From: Brevibacterium yomogidense
GTDB taxonomy: Bacteria > Actinomycetota > Actinomycetes > Actinomycetales > Brevibacteriaceae
Direction: 5' to 3'
NCBI RefSeq assembly: GCF_900163715.1
Contig: NZ_FWFF01000008.1
Coordinates: 1-64,000 of the forward strand
Length of the DNA stretch: 64,000 nucleotides
Shown piece by piece: positions 33,584 to 42,716 of the stretch (positions are counted from its first letter, which is position 1; the number at the start of each line of letters is the position of its first letter). The notes beneath the pieces are model-generated. The model ran no database searches, was not told where the DNA came from, and saw nothing but the letters and a program-made list of their open reading frames with translations. The position numbers and the translations under genes were made by a program.

Positions 33584-35005
33584 GTGAAGAGCTCCGTCGA
33601 GACCATCGACCCCACCCGGGTCAAGCTCAGCATCGACGCGCCGTTCGCCGAGCTCAAGCCGAGCGTCGACGAGGCCTACCGGGAACTCGCCAAGCAGGTG
33701 AACATCCCCGGGTTCCGCCGTGGAAAGGCCCCCGCGCGCATCATCGATCAGCGCGTCGGCCGCCCGGCCGTCATCCAGGAAGCCGTCAACAACAGCCTGG
33801 ACGGCTTCTACCAGGAGGCGCTCGCAGAGAACGACCTCACTCCGCTGGGTCAGCCCGAGGTCGAGGTCACCGACATCCCCGGACTGGACGGCAAGGACGA
33901 GGGTGACCTGAAGGTCACGATCGAGGTCGACGTGGCCCCGACGATCGAACTGCCCGCCTTCGACTCGATCGAGGTCGAGGTCGACGACATCGAGGTGACC
34001 GACGAAGACGTCGCCGCGCAGCTCGACGAGCTGCGCGAGCGCTTCGGCACGCTCGTCACGGTCGATCGTCCGGCGGCGAAGGATGACTTCGTCACGCTCG
34101 ATCTCGTCGCGAAGATCGACGACGAGGAGATCGACCAGGCAGCGGACATCTCCTACCAGGTGGGCTCAGGCACCATGCTGGAAGGCATGGACGAGGCGCT
34201 CGACGGACTGTCGGAGGGCGAGGAGACCACCTTCGAGACGACGATGGCCGGCGGTGAGCGCGCCGGCGAGACCGGTGTCGTCACGCTGAGCGTCAAGAAC
34301 GTCAAGGTCCGCGAGCTGCCCGAGGTCGACGACGAGTTCGCACAGCTGGCCTCCGAGTTCGACACGGTCGAGGAGCTCCGCGAGGACCTCAAGAAGCAGG
34401 CCGCGGAGAAGAAGGAGTTCGACCAGGGCGTCGAGGCGCGCGACAAGGTCCTCGAGGCCCTCCTCGAGCGCATCGACCCGCCGGTCCCGTCGAACGTCGT
34501 CGAGGCCGAGGTGCACCGCCACCTCGAGGGCGAGAGCCGCCTCGAGGACGACGTCCACCGCGCCGAGGTCACGGAGGAGACGACTCGCAACCTGCGCGTC
34601 CAGTTCGTGCTCGACGCCGTGGTCCGGGCCGAGGAGATCGAGGTCTCCCAGCCGGAGCTCATCGAGTACATCATCAACGCCTCGCAGCAGTACGGCATGG
34701 ACCCGAACCAGTTCGCGCAGATGCTCGATCAGCAGGGCCAGGTCCAGGCGCTCATGGGCGACGTCGCACGTCGCAAGGGCCTCGCCGAAGCGCTGGCGAA
34801 GGCCGTCGTGAAGGATTCCGAGGGCAACGTCCTCGACATGACAGCCTTCACGACCCCCGGCGGCGCAGCTGCCGAGGCCGCGGCGGAGGAAGAGGCCGCA
34901 GCGGAAGAAGCCGCAGGCACCGAGGAGACCGTCGAGTCGGAGGCGACCGACGCCTCTGCCGCGGATTCCGCAGAGACTGCAGAGGAGTCCGCCGACAAGG
35001 AGTGA
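33584..35005 (+). CDS. tig: Trigger factor
   Basis: A 473-residue ribosome-associated chaperone and peptidyl-prolyl isomerase. The ribosome-binding signature G-F-R-R-G-K-A-P is near residue 45, the FKBP-type domain spans about 155-240 (F-V-T-L-D-L-V, Y-Q-V-G-S-G-T-M-L-E-G-M), and the helical arms follow. The last ~60 residues are an Ala/Glu/Ser-rich acidic tail seen in actinobacterial trigger factors. The start is GTG with GAGAGGGA upstream. It precedes clpP1-clpP2-clpX, the usual order in Actinobacteria, but a hairpin terminator separates them here. Confidence 0.97.
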   Translation: MKSSVETIDPTRVKLSIDAPFAELKPSVDEAYRELAKQVNIPGFRRGKAPARIIDQRVGRPAVIQEAVNNSLDGFYQEALAENDLTPLGQPEVEVTDIPGLDGKDEGDLKVTIEVDVAPTIELPAFDSIEVEVDDIEVTDEDVAAQLDELRERFGTLVTVDRPAAKDDFVTLDLVAKIDDEEIDQAADISYQVGSGTMLEGMDEALDGLSEGEETTFETTMAGGERAGETGVVTLSVKNVKVRELPEVDDEFAQLASEFDTVEELREDLKKQAAEKKEFDQGVEARDKVLEALLERIDPPVPSNVVEAEVHRHLEGESRLEDDVHRAEVTEETTRNLRVQFVLDAVVRAEEIEVSQPELIEYIINASQQYGMDPNQFAQMLDQQGQVQALMGDVARRKGLAEALAKAVVKDSEGNVLDMTAFTTPGGAAAEAAAEEEAAAEEAAGTEETVESEATDASAADSAETAEESADKE

Positions 35006-35060
35006 CGCGCACGCTCCCCAGCGGAGCGCTCGTCACCGGTCCCTGACCGCGCAGACGCCC

Positions 35061-35089
35061 AGAGCCCCCGGACTGTGTCCGGGGGCTCT
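35061..35089 (+). terminator. tig terminator
   Basis: A perfect 12-bp stem (35061-35072 with 35078-35089) closes CTGTG, 56 bp after the tig stop. It cuts tig off from the clp genes. Confidence 0.8.
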
Positions 35090-35141
35090 ACCCATTCACC
35101 GGGCCCATCCATCGACGAAGCGGCGCCGCGATCCGGAGGTG

Positions 35142-35159
35142 TTCACGCTGAGGGCGAAC
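35142..35159. promoter_or_regulatory. ClgR-type activator box before clpP1
   Basis: TTCACGCTGAGGGCGAAC fits every position of the published ClgR consensus of Corynebacterium (WNNWCGCYNANRGCGWWS). It lies ~100 bp before clpP1. A -10-like TACGCT at 35199-35204 would put its centre near -60, a normal activator position. ClgR is known to activate clpP1P2 in Actinobacteria; its own gene is not in the window. Confidence 0.7.
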
Positions 35160-35239
35160 ACAGGGTGTCCGGAGGACTAATCGGGGGGAGGCGCGGGTTA
35201 CGCTTCGAGACATACCGACACCGACGACAGGAGTGAGAC

Positions 35240-35866
35240 GTGAGCACTGGAGGCAACTCCTCGGCGAGCCCCGTCATGGCCGACACACAGGGCGGTCTGG
35301 GCCTCGACGACCACATCTACAACCGGTTGCTGCGCGAGCGGATCATCTGGCTGGGATCCGACGTCCGCGATGACAACGCGAACGTCATCTGCGCCCAGCT
35401 GATGCTGCTGGCGGCGGAGGACCCGGAGAAGGACATCTTCCTCTACATCAACTCGCCGGGCGGCTCCGTCACGGCGGGGATGGCGATCTACGACACCATG
35501 CAGTACGTGCAGCCCGACGTGGGCACCGTCGCGATGGGCATGGCCGCGTCGATGGGGCAGTTCCTGCTGTCCTCCGGCGCGAAGGGCAAGCGCTTCGCGA
35601 CCCCGCACACGCGCATCCTCATGCACCAGCCCCTGGGCGGGATCGGCGGCACCGCCACGGACATCAAGATCCAGGCGGAGCTCATCCTCCACATGAAGCG
35701 CCAGATGGCGGAGCTGACGGCTGAGCAGACCGGCCAGTCCCTCGAGAAGATCCTCGAGGACAACGACCGCGACAACTGGTTCACGGCGAGCGAGGCCCTG
35801 GACTACGGCTTCATCGACGGAGTCGTCCAGAGCGCCAAGGACGTCACGAATCCTGCGAGCAAATGA
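35240..35866 (+). CDS. clpP1: ATP-dependent Clp protease proteolytic subunit 1
   Basis: A 208-residue serine protease subunit. The catalytic Ser is in G-M-A-A-S-M-G-Q-F, His in R-I-L-M-H-Q-P-L, and Asp in N-D-R-D-N-W-F. The N-terminal ~20 residues are a disordered leader probably removed on maturation. GTG start with GGAG six bases upstream. In Actinobacteria ClpP1 and ClpP2 form a mixed double ring that is active only as a pair. Its stop touches the region where ClpP2 translation starts. Confidence 0.96.
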   Translation: MSTGGNSSASPVMADTQGGLGLDDHIYNRLLRERIIWLGSDVRDDNANVICAQLMLLAAEDPEKDIFLYINSPGGSVTAGMAIYDTMQYVQPDVGTVAMGMAASMGQFLLSSGAKGKRFATPHTRILMHQPLGGIGGTATDIKIQAELILHMKRQMAELTAEQTGQSLEKILEDNDRDNWFTASEALDYGFIDGVVQSAKDVTNPASK

Positions 35867-35898
35867 CTCACGGCAGCGAAGGGAACACTGAAGGACAC

Positions 35899-36552
35899 AT
35901 GATGAACCAGACACCGTGGAGCTCTGCCGGACAGATGCCCTCGTCCCGCTACGTCATGCCGCAGTTCGAAGAGCGGACGCCGTACGGCTTCAAGCGCCAG
36001 GATCCCTACACGAAGCTGTTCGACGACCGCGTGATCTTCCTGGGCGTCCAGGTCGATGACACGAGCGCCGACGACGTGATGGCCCAGCTGCTCGTCCTCG
36101 AATCGCAGGATCCGGATCGGGACATCACGCTCTACATCAACTCGCCCGGCGGCTCGTTCACCGCGCTCACGGCGATCTACGACACGATGCAGTACGTGAA
36201 GCCGGAGATCCAGACGGTCTGCCTGGGCCAGGCGGCGTCCGCCGCCGCGGTGCTGCTGGCCGCCGGTGCACCGGGCAAGCGTCTGGCCCTGCCGAACGCG
36301 CGGGTGCTCATCCACCAGCCGGCGATGCAGGGGCAGGGCCAGGGCCAGGCCTCCGACATCGAGATCCAGGCGAACGAGGTGCTGCGCATGCGCCAGTGGC
36401 TCGAGCAGACGCTGTCGGATCACTCGAACAAGACGCCGGAGCAGGTCTCGACCGACATCGAGCGCGACCTGTTCCTCACGGCGGAGCAGGCGAAGGACTA
36501 CGGTCTCGTCGACCAGGTCCTCACGTCGCGCAAGGTGGCGCGCCCCGCGTGA
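35899..36552 (+). CDS. clpP2: ATP-dependent Clp protease proteolytic subunit 2
   Basis: A 217-residue subunit with [13 protein letters not shown] at the N-terminus, as in other actinobacterial ClpP2. Ser is in G-Q-A-A-S-A-A-A-V, His in R-V-L-I-H-Q-P-A, and Asp in I-E-R-D-L-F-L. GAAGGA stands before the ATG at 35899 (and a second ATG at 35902). An earlier in-frame ATG at 35863 overlaps the clpP1 stop but has no ribosome binding site and adds 12 residues. A Gly/Gln repeat (M-Q-G-Q-G-Q-G-Q-A) marks the handle region. Confidence 0.95.
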   Translation: MMNQTPWSSAGQMPSSRYVMPQFEERTPYGFKRQDPYTKLFDDRVIFLGVQVDDTSADDVMAQLLVLESQDPDRDITLYINSPGGSFTALTAIYDTMQYVKPEIQTVCLGQAASAAAVLLAAGAPGKRLALPNARVLIHQPAMQGQGQGQASDIEIQANEVLRMRQWLEQTLSDHSNKTPEQVSTDIERDLFLTAEQAKDYGLVDQVLTSRKVARPA

Positions 36553-36714
36553 CATCGCGCATACCGCGCTCCGGACGGCGGTCCAGGACAGGGTCGGGCG
36601 TGACACGCCTGACCGGTCTTGGGCCGCCGTGTCCGTGCGGTATGGGATGCTGTGGGGAGACACATGACCGGGGGCTCCGCTTGCACGCGGCGCACCCCGT
36701 GGAAGGCGGTGACA

Positions 36715-37998
36715 GTGGCGCGCAGTGCAGAGGGAGCTGATCTCCTCAAATGCAATTTCTGCGGGAAGTCGCAGAAGCAGGTCCGGAAGCTCATTGCGGG
36801 TCCGGGCGTCTACATCTGCGACGAATGCATCGGTCTGTGCAACGAGATCATCGAGGAGGAGCTGAGCTCCGCCGCAGAGGAAGTCGAGGAGACGACACTT
36901 CCGAAGCCGCGGGAGATCTACGACTTCCTGGGTGAGTACGTCGTCGGACAGGATCCTGCGAAGCGCGCCCTCGCGGTCGCCGTCTACAACCACTACAAGC
37001 GCCTGCGGACGCAGACGGAGGCGCAGCGGGACGACGATGTGGAGATCGCGAAGTCGAACATCCTCATGGTCGGGCCCACCGGCTCCGGCAAGACGTACCT
37101 CGCGCAGACGCTCGCTCGGAAGCTCGACGTCCCGTTCGCGGTGGCCGACGCCACGGCGCTGACGGAGGCGGGCTATGTGGGCGAGGACGTGGAGAACATC
37201 CTGCTGAAGCTCATCCAGGCGGCGGACTTCGACATCGAGCGCGCGCAGCGCGGCATCATCTACATCGATGAGATCGACAAGGTCGCGCGGAAGTCGGAGA
37301 ACCCCTCCATCACGCGCGACGTGTCCGGTGAAGGCGTCCAGCAGGCGCTGCTGAAGATCCTCGAGGGCACAGAGGCCGCGGTGCCGCCGCAGGGCGGACG
37401 GAAGCACCCGCACCAGGAGTTCCTCACGATCGACACGACCAACGTGCTCTTCATCGTGGCGGGTGCGTTCGCAGGCCTCGACGAGATCATCTCGTCGCGC
37501 AGGGGCAAGCACGGCATCGGCTTCGGCGCGCTGCTGCAGTCGGCCGATGATGACGATGCGGACATCTACCAGGAACTGCTCCCGGAGGACCTCCACAAGT
37601 TCGGACTCATCCCGGAGTTCATCGGTCGCCTCCCCGTCATCGCCGCGGTCGGCAACCTGGATCGTGCGGCCCTCATGGAGATCCTCACGGAGCCCAAGAA
37701 CGCCCTCATGAAGCAGTACCAGCGCATGTTCGAGTTCGACGGCGTCGAACTCGAGTTCGAGCAGGAGGCGCTCGAAGCGATCGCCGACCTCGCGCTGCTG
37801 CGGGGGACTGGTGCCCGTGGCCTGCGCTCGATCATGGAGGAAGTCCTCCAGCCGGTGATGTTCGACATCCCGTCCCGCGACGATGTGGATCGCGTCCTCG
37901 TGACGAAGGACGTGGTCGAGGACAACGTCGCTCCGACGCTCATCCCGAAGGACGCGTCGAAGCCGGGGCGCGGACAGGCCCGGCGCAAGAGCGCCTGA
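36715..37998 (+). CDS. clpX: ATP-dependent Clp protease ATP-binding subunit ClpX
   Basis: A 427-residue AAA+ unfoldase that feeds ClpP. The N-terminal zinc domain has C-N-F-C and C-D-E-C (four-Cys site). Walker A is G-P-T-G-S-G-K-T, Walker B Y-I-D-E-I-D-K, and the ClpP-contact I/L-G-F loop reads I-G-F-G-A. The GTG at 36715 gives the family N-terminus ([11 protein letters not shown]). An upstream in-frame ATG at 36664 has a strong GGGGAG and would add 17 residues, so both starts are possible. The 162-bp gap after clpP2 may hold a separate promoter. Confidence 0.95.
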   Translation: MARSAEGADLLKCNFCGKSQKQVRKLIAGPGVYICDECIGLCNEIIEEELSSAAEEVEETTLPKPREIYDFLGEYVVGQDPAKRALAVAVYNHYKRLRTQTEAQRDDDVEIAKSNILMVGPTGSGKTYLAQTLARKLDVPFAVADATALTEAGYVGEDVENILLKLIQAADFDIERAQRGIIYIDEIDKVARKSENPSITRDVSGEGVQQALLKILEGTEAAVPPQGGRKHPHQEFLTIDTTNVLFIVAGAFAGLDEIISSRRGKHGIGFGALLQSADDDDADIYQELLPEDLHKFGLIPEFIGRLPVIAAVGNLDRAALMEILTEPKNALMKQYQRMFEFDGVELEFEQEALEAIADLALLRGTGARGLRSIMEEVLQPVMFDIPSRDDVDRVLVTKDVVEDNVAPTLIPKDASKPGRGQARRKSA

Positions 37999-38050
37999 TC
38001 CGCGGAGCACGGTTTCCGTGCGCGAGCCTCGACTCTGAAGGCTCACTCTT

Positions 38051-38080
38051 GAAGGTCCACCGCTGCGGCGGTGGACCTTC
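38051..38080 (+). terminator. clpX terminator
   Basis: A perfect 13-bp stem (38051-38063 with 38068-38080) closes TGCG and is followed by CTGCGTTTCC, 52 bp after the clpX stop. The rest of the 261-bp gap to the next gene holds nothing I recognise. Confidence 0.8.
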
Positions 38081-38259
38081 CTGCGTTTCCGGAGTCTGTG
38101 TCCATCCGGGTTCTCGTGTGCCGGAGCTGTCACACGGGCGGTCATTCAGGAACCGTACGGGTGAATAGGCTCGACGGTATCCGAAGGGCATCGCTCAGGG
38201 AGATTCTCCTCCGTCAGCGCGACACCGCCCGCTCATACCTGAAGCTCTGTGAGGACACC

Positions 38260-38985
38260 ATGAAGACGATCACCCGCAGGAAGTCCATCCGACCAGCACT
38301 CGCCGCAGCCGCCGCATTCGGCATTACCCTGACCGCCAGTGGGTGCGGTGGGGGTGGAGCTGCGGCTGACGACGCAGCCGTGGACGAGCGGGCCGCTGCG
38401 CCGGTCGAGAGCGAGGGATCGGACGACGAACCCGGTGCGGAGGACAGCGCGGAAGGCGACGCCGGCGAGGGCGCCGATGATTCTTCCGACGGGGCCGACT
38501 CCGGCGAGTCTGGGGGAGCGGCCGGGGAGGAGACCCAGGTGGAGATCGGAGAGACGCTCGAGGATCCGGACATGGGCGACTCGATCGAGGTGCTCTCGGC
38601 GGTGCGGGACTTCCCGTCCGAGGAGCAGGCGGATCTGATCGCGGACGGCGGAGAGGTCGTCCTGCTCGAGGTGTCGGTGAGTCCTGGTGAGGAGTACGGC
38701 GGTCTCGTCTCGATGGGCGACTTCGAGATCTCATGGGACGACGGCGCGGACTTCTGGAACAACAAGACGCGGATGGTCGAGGATGAGCTCGAGGCAGCCG
38801 ACTATCCGGTCTTCGAAGACGTGTCCCGGCGGGACGGGGGAGAGCACACCGGCTGGATCGCGTTCCTGGCCGACGAACGCGCCGACTCCTACCAGATGAG
38901 CTACACCCGTGCAGGTGCTGAGGTGATCGGCTCTGACGAGCTGATCGATCCGTTCGAGGCGGACTTCGAGATCCCCGCTTCCTGA
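38260..38985 (+). CDS. Secreted lipoprotein, DUF4352-like domain
   Basis: A 241-residue exported lipoprotein. The signal ends L-T-A-S-G-C followed by a Gly run. Residues about 33-90 are an acidic Asp/Glu/Ser/Gly spacer. The C-terminal ~140 residues form a beta-rich domain with G-E-V-V-L-L-E-V-S-V-S-P-G and H-T-G-W-I-A-F-L, resembling DUF4352 immunoglobulin-like domains of actinobacterial lipoproteins; the match is moderate. GAGGA lies five bases before the ATG. It stands alone between two terminators. Function unknown; cell-surface binding is likely. Confidence 0.72.
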   Translation: MKTITRRKSIRPALAAAAAFGITLTASGCGGGGAAADDAAVDERAAAPVESEGSDDEPGAEDSAEGDAGEGADDSSDGADSGESGGAAGEETQVEIGETLEDPDMGDSIEVLSAVRDFPSEEQADLIADGGEVVLLEVSVSPGEEYGGLVSMGDFEISWDDGADFWNNKTRMVEDELEAADYPVFEDVSRRDGGEHTGWIAFLADERADSYQMSYTRAGAEVIGSDELIDPFEADFEIPAS

Positions 38986-39041
38986 CACCTGCCACTCCGC
39001 ATCCGCCAGCTGCTGCTCACGATCTGCCAGTTGTGACCTCC

Positions 39042-39087
39042 CATGACTGAGGGGCTCTCCTCGAGTGAGGAGAGCCCCTCAGCCATG
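39042..39087. terminator. Bidirectional terminator between lipoprotein and AIM24 genes
   Basis: A 16-bp perfect stem (39047-39062 with 39067-39082) closes GAGT; after a single mismatch another 4 bp pair on the outside. It lies between converging genes. Confidence 0.85.
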
Positions 39088-39117
39088 AGAAGGCATGGAG
39101 ATCGAGCAGGGGCAGCC

Positions 39118-39783
39118 TCACATCTCCGACGGCTGCACGACGACGAAGCCGGGACCGTGGAACTTCATCTGGACGGACTCTCCCGAGCCACGGCCCACGA
39201 ACGATCCGATCGACACATCGGTGTGGATGTCCGGCGACAGGTTGGCGGACCAGCACACAGCCGCCTGCGGATCGACATAGGTGGGCTGCTGCGAGCAGTC
39301 GAGGACGAGCGGGTCTCCCTGGCAGGCGAGGGCGGCCATGCCCTGGCCGGACAGGACGACGTTGAAGAGTCCGGCACCGGAGGCCAGTGAGCCGAGTCCC
39401 TTGACCCGGCGGATGTCTTCGGTGAGCGTCGGGTCATACGCGAGCAGGGACGCGGAGTTCACGCTCAGGGCATCGTCGGGTCCCTCGAGCTGCATCATGA
39501 AGATGTTCGCGGCGTTGCGGGCGAAGAAGACCTCTCCGGCACCTTCAGCACGCATCATCGGGGTGTCTTCGCCGGTCACCTGCTTCTTGAGGAAGTTCCC
39601 CACGGAGCCGGATCCCTGGTGCTTGAACTGGACGTTGCCCTGATAGGCGACCATCGCCCCCTTGGTAGCGATGATGGGCGACTGCGGTGTGACGATCGTG
39701 CGCAGCATCTTCTGCGACTGCATCGTCCACCGCTCCGTCGACTGGATCTCCGCATTGCGCTTGTTGAAGAGCTCTGACCTCAT
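39118..39783 (-). CDS. AIM24-family protein
   Basis: A 221-residue protein of the AIM24 family (formerly DUF124), a beta-rich fold related to the mitochondrial AIM24. Family blocks are K-G-A-M-V-A-Y-Q-G-N-V, G-A-G-E-V-F-F-A-R, and L-S-G-Q-G-M-A-A-L-A with D-P-Q-A-A-V-C-W-S. No signal peptide or membrane helix. The molecular role is unknown in bacteria; relatives of the TerD/AIM24 kind occur near stress genes. It lies 183 bp downstream of valS on the same strand, beyond a terminator hairpin, so it is probably a separate unit. Confidence 0.9.
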   Translation of the reverse strand: MRSELFNKRNAEIQSTERWTMQSQKMLRTIVTPQSPIIATKGAMVAYQGNVQFKHQGSGSVGNFLKKQVTGEDTPMMRAEGAGEVFFARNAANIFMMQLEGPDDALSVNSASLLAYDPTLTEDIRRVKGLGSLASGAGLFNVVLSGQGMAALACQGDPLVLDCSQQPTYVDPQAAVCWSANLSPDIHTDVSIGSFVGRGSGESVQMKFHGPGFVVVQPSEM

Positions 39784-39824
39784 GACTCACCTGTTCTTCC
39801 TGCGTCCGCGCGTGCGGACGAACG

Positions 39825-39867
39825 ACTGTGGGGCGGGGCACCCGCGTGGGGCTCCCCGCCCCACAGT
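39825..39867 (-). terminator. valS terminator
   Basis: A 14-bp perfect stem (39825-39838 with 39854-39867) encloses a 15-nt loop that can itself pair. A second 7-bp hairpin (39803-39820) follows on the minus strand before the AIM24 start. Confidence 0.75.
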
Positions 39868-39966
39868 AGTGCGCTCGCGTCGTGGGGACGCGGCGAGGAA
39901 TGGTGCAGATCAGCACCAACCCGCGCGGTTCGAGCTCCGCGAGGCCCGGGCCCGTCACGGCTGAGC

Positions 39967-42645
39967 TCAGGCAGGTGACTCCGCGAAGACGACGTCCGAG
40001 ACGGTGACGGACGCCTCGACGTCGGCACCTTCGGCGCCGGCCGGGACCTCAGCCGCGGTGACGGAGCTCGTCCGCACGTCCAGGTCGTCGACGCGGCTGG
40101 CAGCCAGCAGGTCGCCGCGTGCCGCTGCGACGGCGGTGAGGACGTCGGTGGGGGCATGGAGGACCGCGCTGGTGATGCGGGTCTTCTGCGACACCTTCGC
40201 CTCCGTCTTCGTCTGGCGGAGCTTGGACAGCGCGGAGGCCACCTTGCCGAGCATGTCTGTGGGGACCTGCGCGGGCTCGGCGGTCGGCCACGGCGCGCGG
40301 TGGATGGACCCCTCGCGCCACCACGACCAGACCTCCTCCGTCACGAACGGGAGGAACGGTGCGAAGAGCCGCAGGAGCGTGTCGAGCGAGGTCGCGAGCG
40401 TCGCGTGCGCAGAGAGCTGCGCTTCCTCGCCCTGCGCCCCGTAGGAGCGGTCCTTCACGAGCTCGACGTAGTCATCCGTGAAGTCCCAGAAGAAGGACTC
40501 GACGATGCGCAGAGCCTGCGCGTTGTCGTACGCCTCCATGTGACGGCCCGCGTCGGCGACGACAGTGCGCAGCGCCGCGGACACGGACCGGTCGAGCTCG
40601 TGGGTGATGAGGTCCTCGCGGCCGATGAGGTCCGCGTGCACGCCCTGCGCGAGTGCGAACTTCGACGCATTCAGCAGCTTCATCGACAGGCGGCGGCCGA
40701 TCTGCATCTGCTGGGTGTCATAGGCGGTGTCCGCGCCGAACTTGGCGCTGGCCGCCCAGTAGCGGACCGCGTCGGGGCCGAAGCCGGGCTTCTGCTCCGC
40801 GAGGATGTCGCTGGGGACGACGACATTGCCCTTCGACTTCGACATCTTCTTCCGGTCCGGATCGAGGATCCATCCGGAGAGTGCGGTGCGGCGCCACGGC
40901 ACGGAGTCGTTGATGGAGTTCGCGCGGACGACCGTCGAGAAGAGCCAGGTGCGGATGATGTCGTGGCCCTGCGGTCGCAGGTCCATCGGGAACACGTTCG
41001 CGAACAGCTCCTCGTCGCGCGACCATCCGCTCACCAGCTGCGGGGTGAGCGACGAGGTCGCCCAGGTGTCGAGGACGTCCGGGTCGGCGGTGAAGCCGCC
41101 CGCCACATCGCGCTGGTCCTCGCTGAACCCGTTCGGTGCGGACGCGAGCGGATCGACCGGCAGCTGTGCGTCGTCTGGAACGATCGGGGCGTCGTAGTCG
41201 GGTGTGCCGTCGGCATCGAGCCGGTACCACAGCGGGATGGCCACGCCGAAGTGGCGCTGACGGGAGACCAGCCAGTCGCCGTTCAGCCCGTCGACCCAGT
41301 TCTCGTAGCGCGATCGCATGTAGCTCGGATACCACTCGAGCTCGCGGCCGCGGGCGATGAGGTCGTCCCGCAGCTCAGCGGACCGGCCGCCGTTGCGGAT
41401 GTACCACTGGCGGGAGGCGACGACCTCGAGCGGCTTGTCGCCCTTCTCGTAGAAGGGCACCGGGTGCGTGATGGCCTCCGGGTCCTCGAGGAGGTCGCCG
41501 GATTCGGCGAGCAGCTGCGCGATCTCCTTGCGGGCTGTGAAGGTGGTCGTGCCCGCGAGCCTCTGGTAGGCCTCGGCCGCGTCCGCCTTCGCGGATTCCG
41601 CGATCCACTCGGGCGTCTCGCGCTGCAGGCGCCCGTCGCGCGTGACGACCGCGCGGGTCGGAAGGTCGAGTTCGCGCCACCACGTGACGTCGGTGAGGTC
41701 GCCGAACGTGCAGACCATCGCGATGCCCGTGCCCTTGTCGGCCTTCGCCAGATGGTGCGAGCGGACCTCGACCTCGACGCCGAACAGCGGCGACACGACT
41801 GTCTTTCCGAAGAGGGGCTGGTAGCGCTCATCGTCCGGATGCGCGACGAGCGCCACCACGGCGGGGATGAGCTCGGGACGCGACGTGACGATGACGACCG
41901 GGTCCTGCGCGGTGTCGGCGGTGCCGTCTGCGGCACTCGGGTAGAAGGCCACCTTGTGATAGGCGCCGTCCTTCTCACGATCCTCCAGCTCAGCCTGCGC
42001 GACCGCCGTGCCGAACGTCACGTCCCACATCGTGGGCGCGTCCTGCGAGTAGGCGTTGCCGGTGGCGAGGTCCGCGAGGAACGCGCGCTGCGACACGGCG
42101 CGGGCGGTGTCCTCGATCGTCCTGTACGTGTACTTCCAGTCGACCGACAGGCCCACGGAGCGGAACAGATGCTCGAAGACCGCTTCGTCCTCAGCGGACA
42201 GTGTGAGGCACAGCTCGATGAAGTTCTGACGCGAGACCTTCACGTAGTCCCGGGCGCTGCGCGGCGCCTTCGCGGGCGGCTCGAAGTCCGCGTCGTAGGG
42301 GAGCGTGGGGTCGCACGTGACGCCGTAGTAGTTCTGCACGCGGCGCTCGGTGGGCAGGCCGTTGTCGTCCCATCCCAGGGGGTAGAAGACGTTCTTCCCC
42401 AGCATCCGCTGGTAGCGGGCGATCACGTCGGTCTGCGTGTAGGAGAAAACGTGTCCCACGTGGAGCGAGCCCGAGGCGGTGGGCGGGGGCGTGTCGATCG
42501 AGTAGACGTCCTCGCGGGTGGTGTCCGGGTCGAACGCGTAGACGCCGCTCTCACCCCATGCCGCGTCCCACTTGTCCCTGAGGCCCTCGAGGGCCGGCTT
42601 GTCCGGAAGGTGCACCGAGTCATGTGTGCTGTCGGAAGTCGTCAT
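39967..42645 (-). CDS. valS: Valyl-tRNA synthetase
   Basis: An 892-residue class I synthetase that charges tRNA-Val. The HIGH motif reads H-V-G-H in A-S-G-S-L-H-V-G-H-V-F-S-Y, W-D-D-N-G-L-P follows as in the actinobacterial ValS type, and K-M-S-K-S-K-G-N is complete. The editing domain (CP1) is present between them, with T-S-R-P-E-L-I. The C-terminal anticodon-binding domain is followed by a short coiled-coil-like end. Length is normal for this type. It stands alone between an acyltransferase gene (divergent) and AIM24. No T-box was seen before it. Confidence 0.97.
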   Translation of the reverse strand: MTTSDSTHDSVHLPDKPALEGLRDKWDAAWGESGVYAFDPDTTREDVYSIDTPPPTASGSLHVGHVFSYTQTDVIARYQRMLGKNVFYPLGWDDNGLPTERRVQNYYGVTCDPTLPYDADFEPPAKAPRSARDYVKVSRQNFIELCLTLSAEDEAVFEHLFRSVGLSVDWKYTYRTIEDTARAVSQRAFLADLATGNAYSQDAPTMWDVTFGTAVAQAELEDREKDGAYHKVAFYPSAADGTADTAQDPVVIVTSRPELIPAVVALVAHPDDERYQPLFGKTVVSPLFGVEVEVRSHHLAKADKGTGIAMVCTFGDLTDVTWWRELDLPTRAVVTRDGRLQRETPEWIAESAKADAAEAYQRLAGTTTFTARKEIAQLLAESGDLLEDPEAITHPVPFYEKGDKPLEVVASRQWYIRNGGRSAELRDDLIARGRELEWYPSYMRSRYENWVDGLNGDWLVSRQRHFGVAIPLWYRLDADGTPDYDAPIVPDDAQLPVDPLASAPNGFSEDQRDVAGGFTADPDVLDTWATSSLTPQLVSGWSRDEELFANVFPMDLRPQGHDIIRTWLFSTVVRANSINDSVPWRRTALSGWILDPDRKKMSKSKGNVVVPSDILAEQKPGFGPDAVRYWAASAKFGADTAYDTQQMQIGRRLSMKLLNASKFALAQGVHADLIGREDLITHELDRSVSAALRTVVADAGRHMEAYDNAQALRIVESFFWDFTDDYVELVKDRSYGAQGEEAQLSAHATLATSLDTLLRLFAPFLPFVTEEVWSWWREGSIHRAPWPTAEPAQVPTDMLGKVASALSKLRQTKTEAKVSQKTRITSAVLHAPTDVLTAVAAARGDLLAASRVDDLDVRTSSVTAAEVPAGAEGADVEASVTVSDVVFAESPA

Positions 42646-42716
42646 GCGTGCGATTGTTCCATATGGTGATCGGCCTCCTGGACGGGGCAGGATGAGTTCC
42701 GCCCCGCCTCCCTGCC

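Noticed and set aside
39000-39033. Another tandem repeat after the lipoprotein stop
   Set aside because: Two 13-nt words about 21 nt apart share 10 bases only; too weak to list with the clear arrays.
40156-42669. 837-codon open frame opposite valS
   Set aside because: valS is unmistakable on the other strand; the antisense product has the low-complexity composition of a GC shadow.
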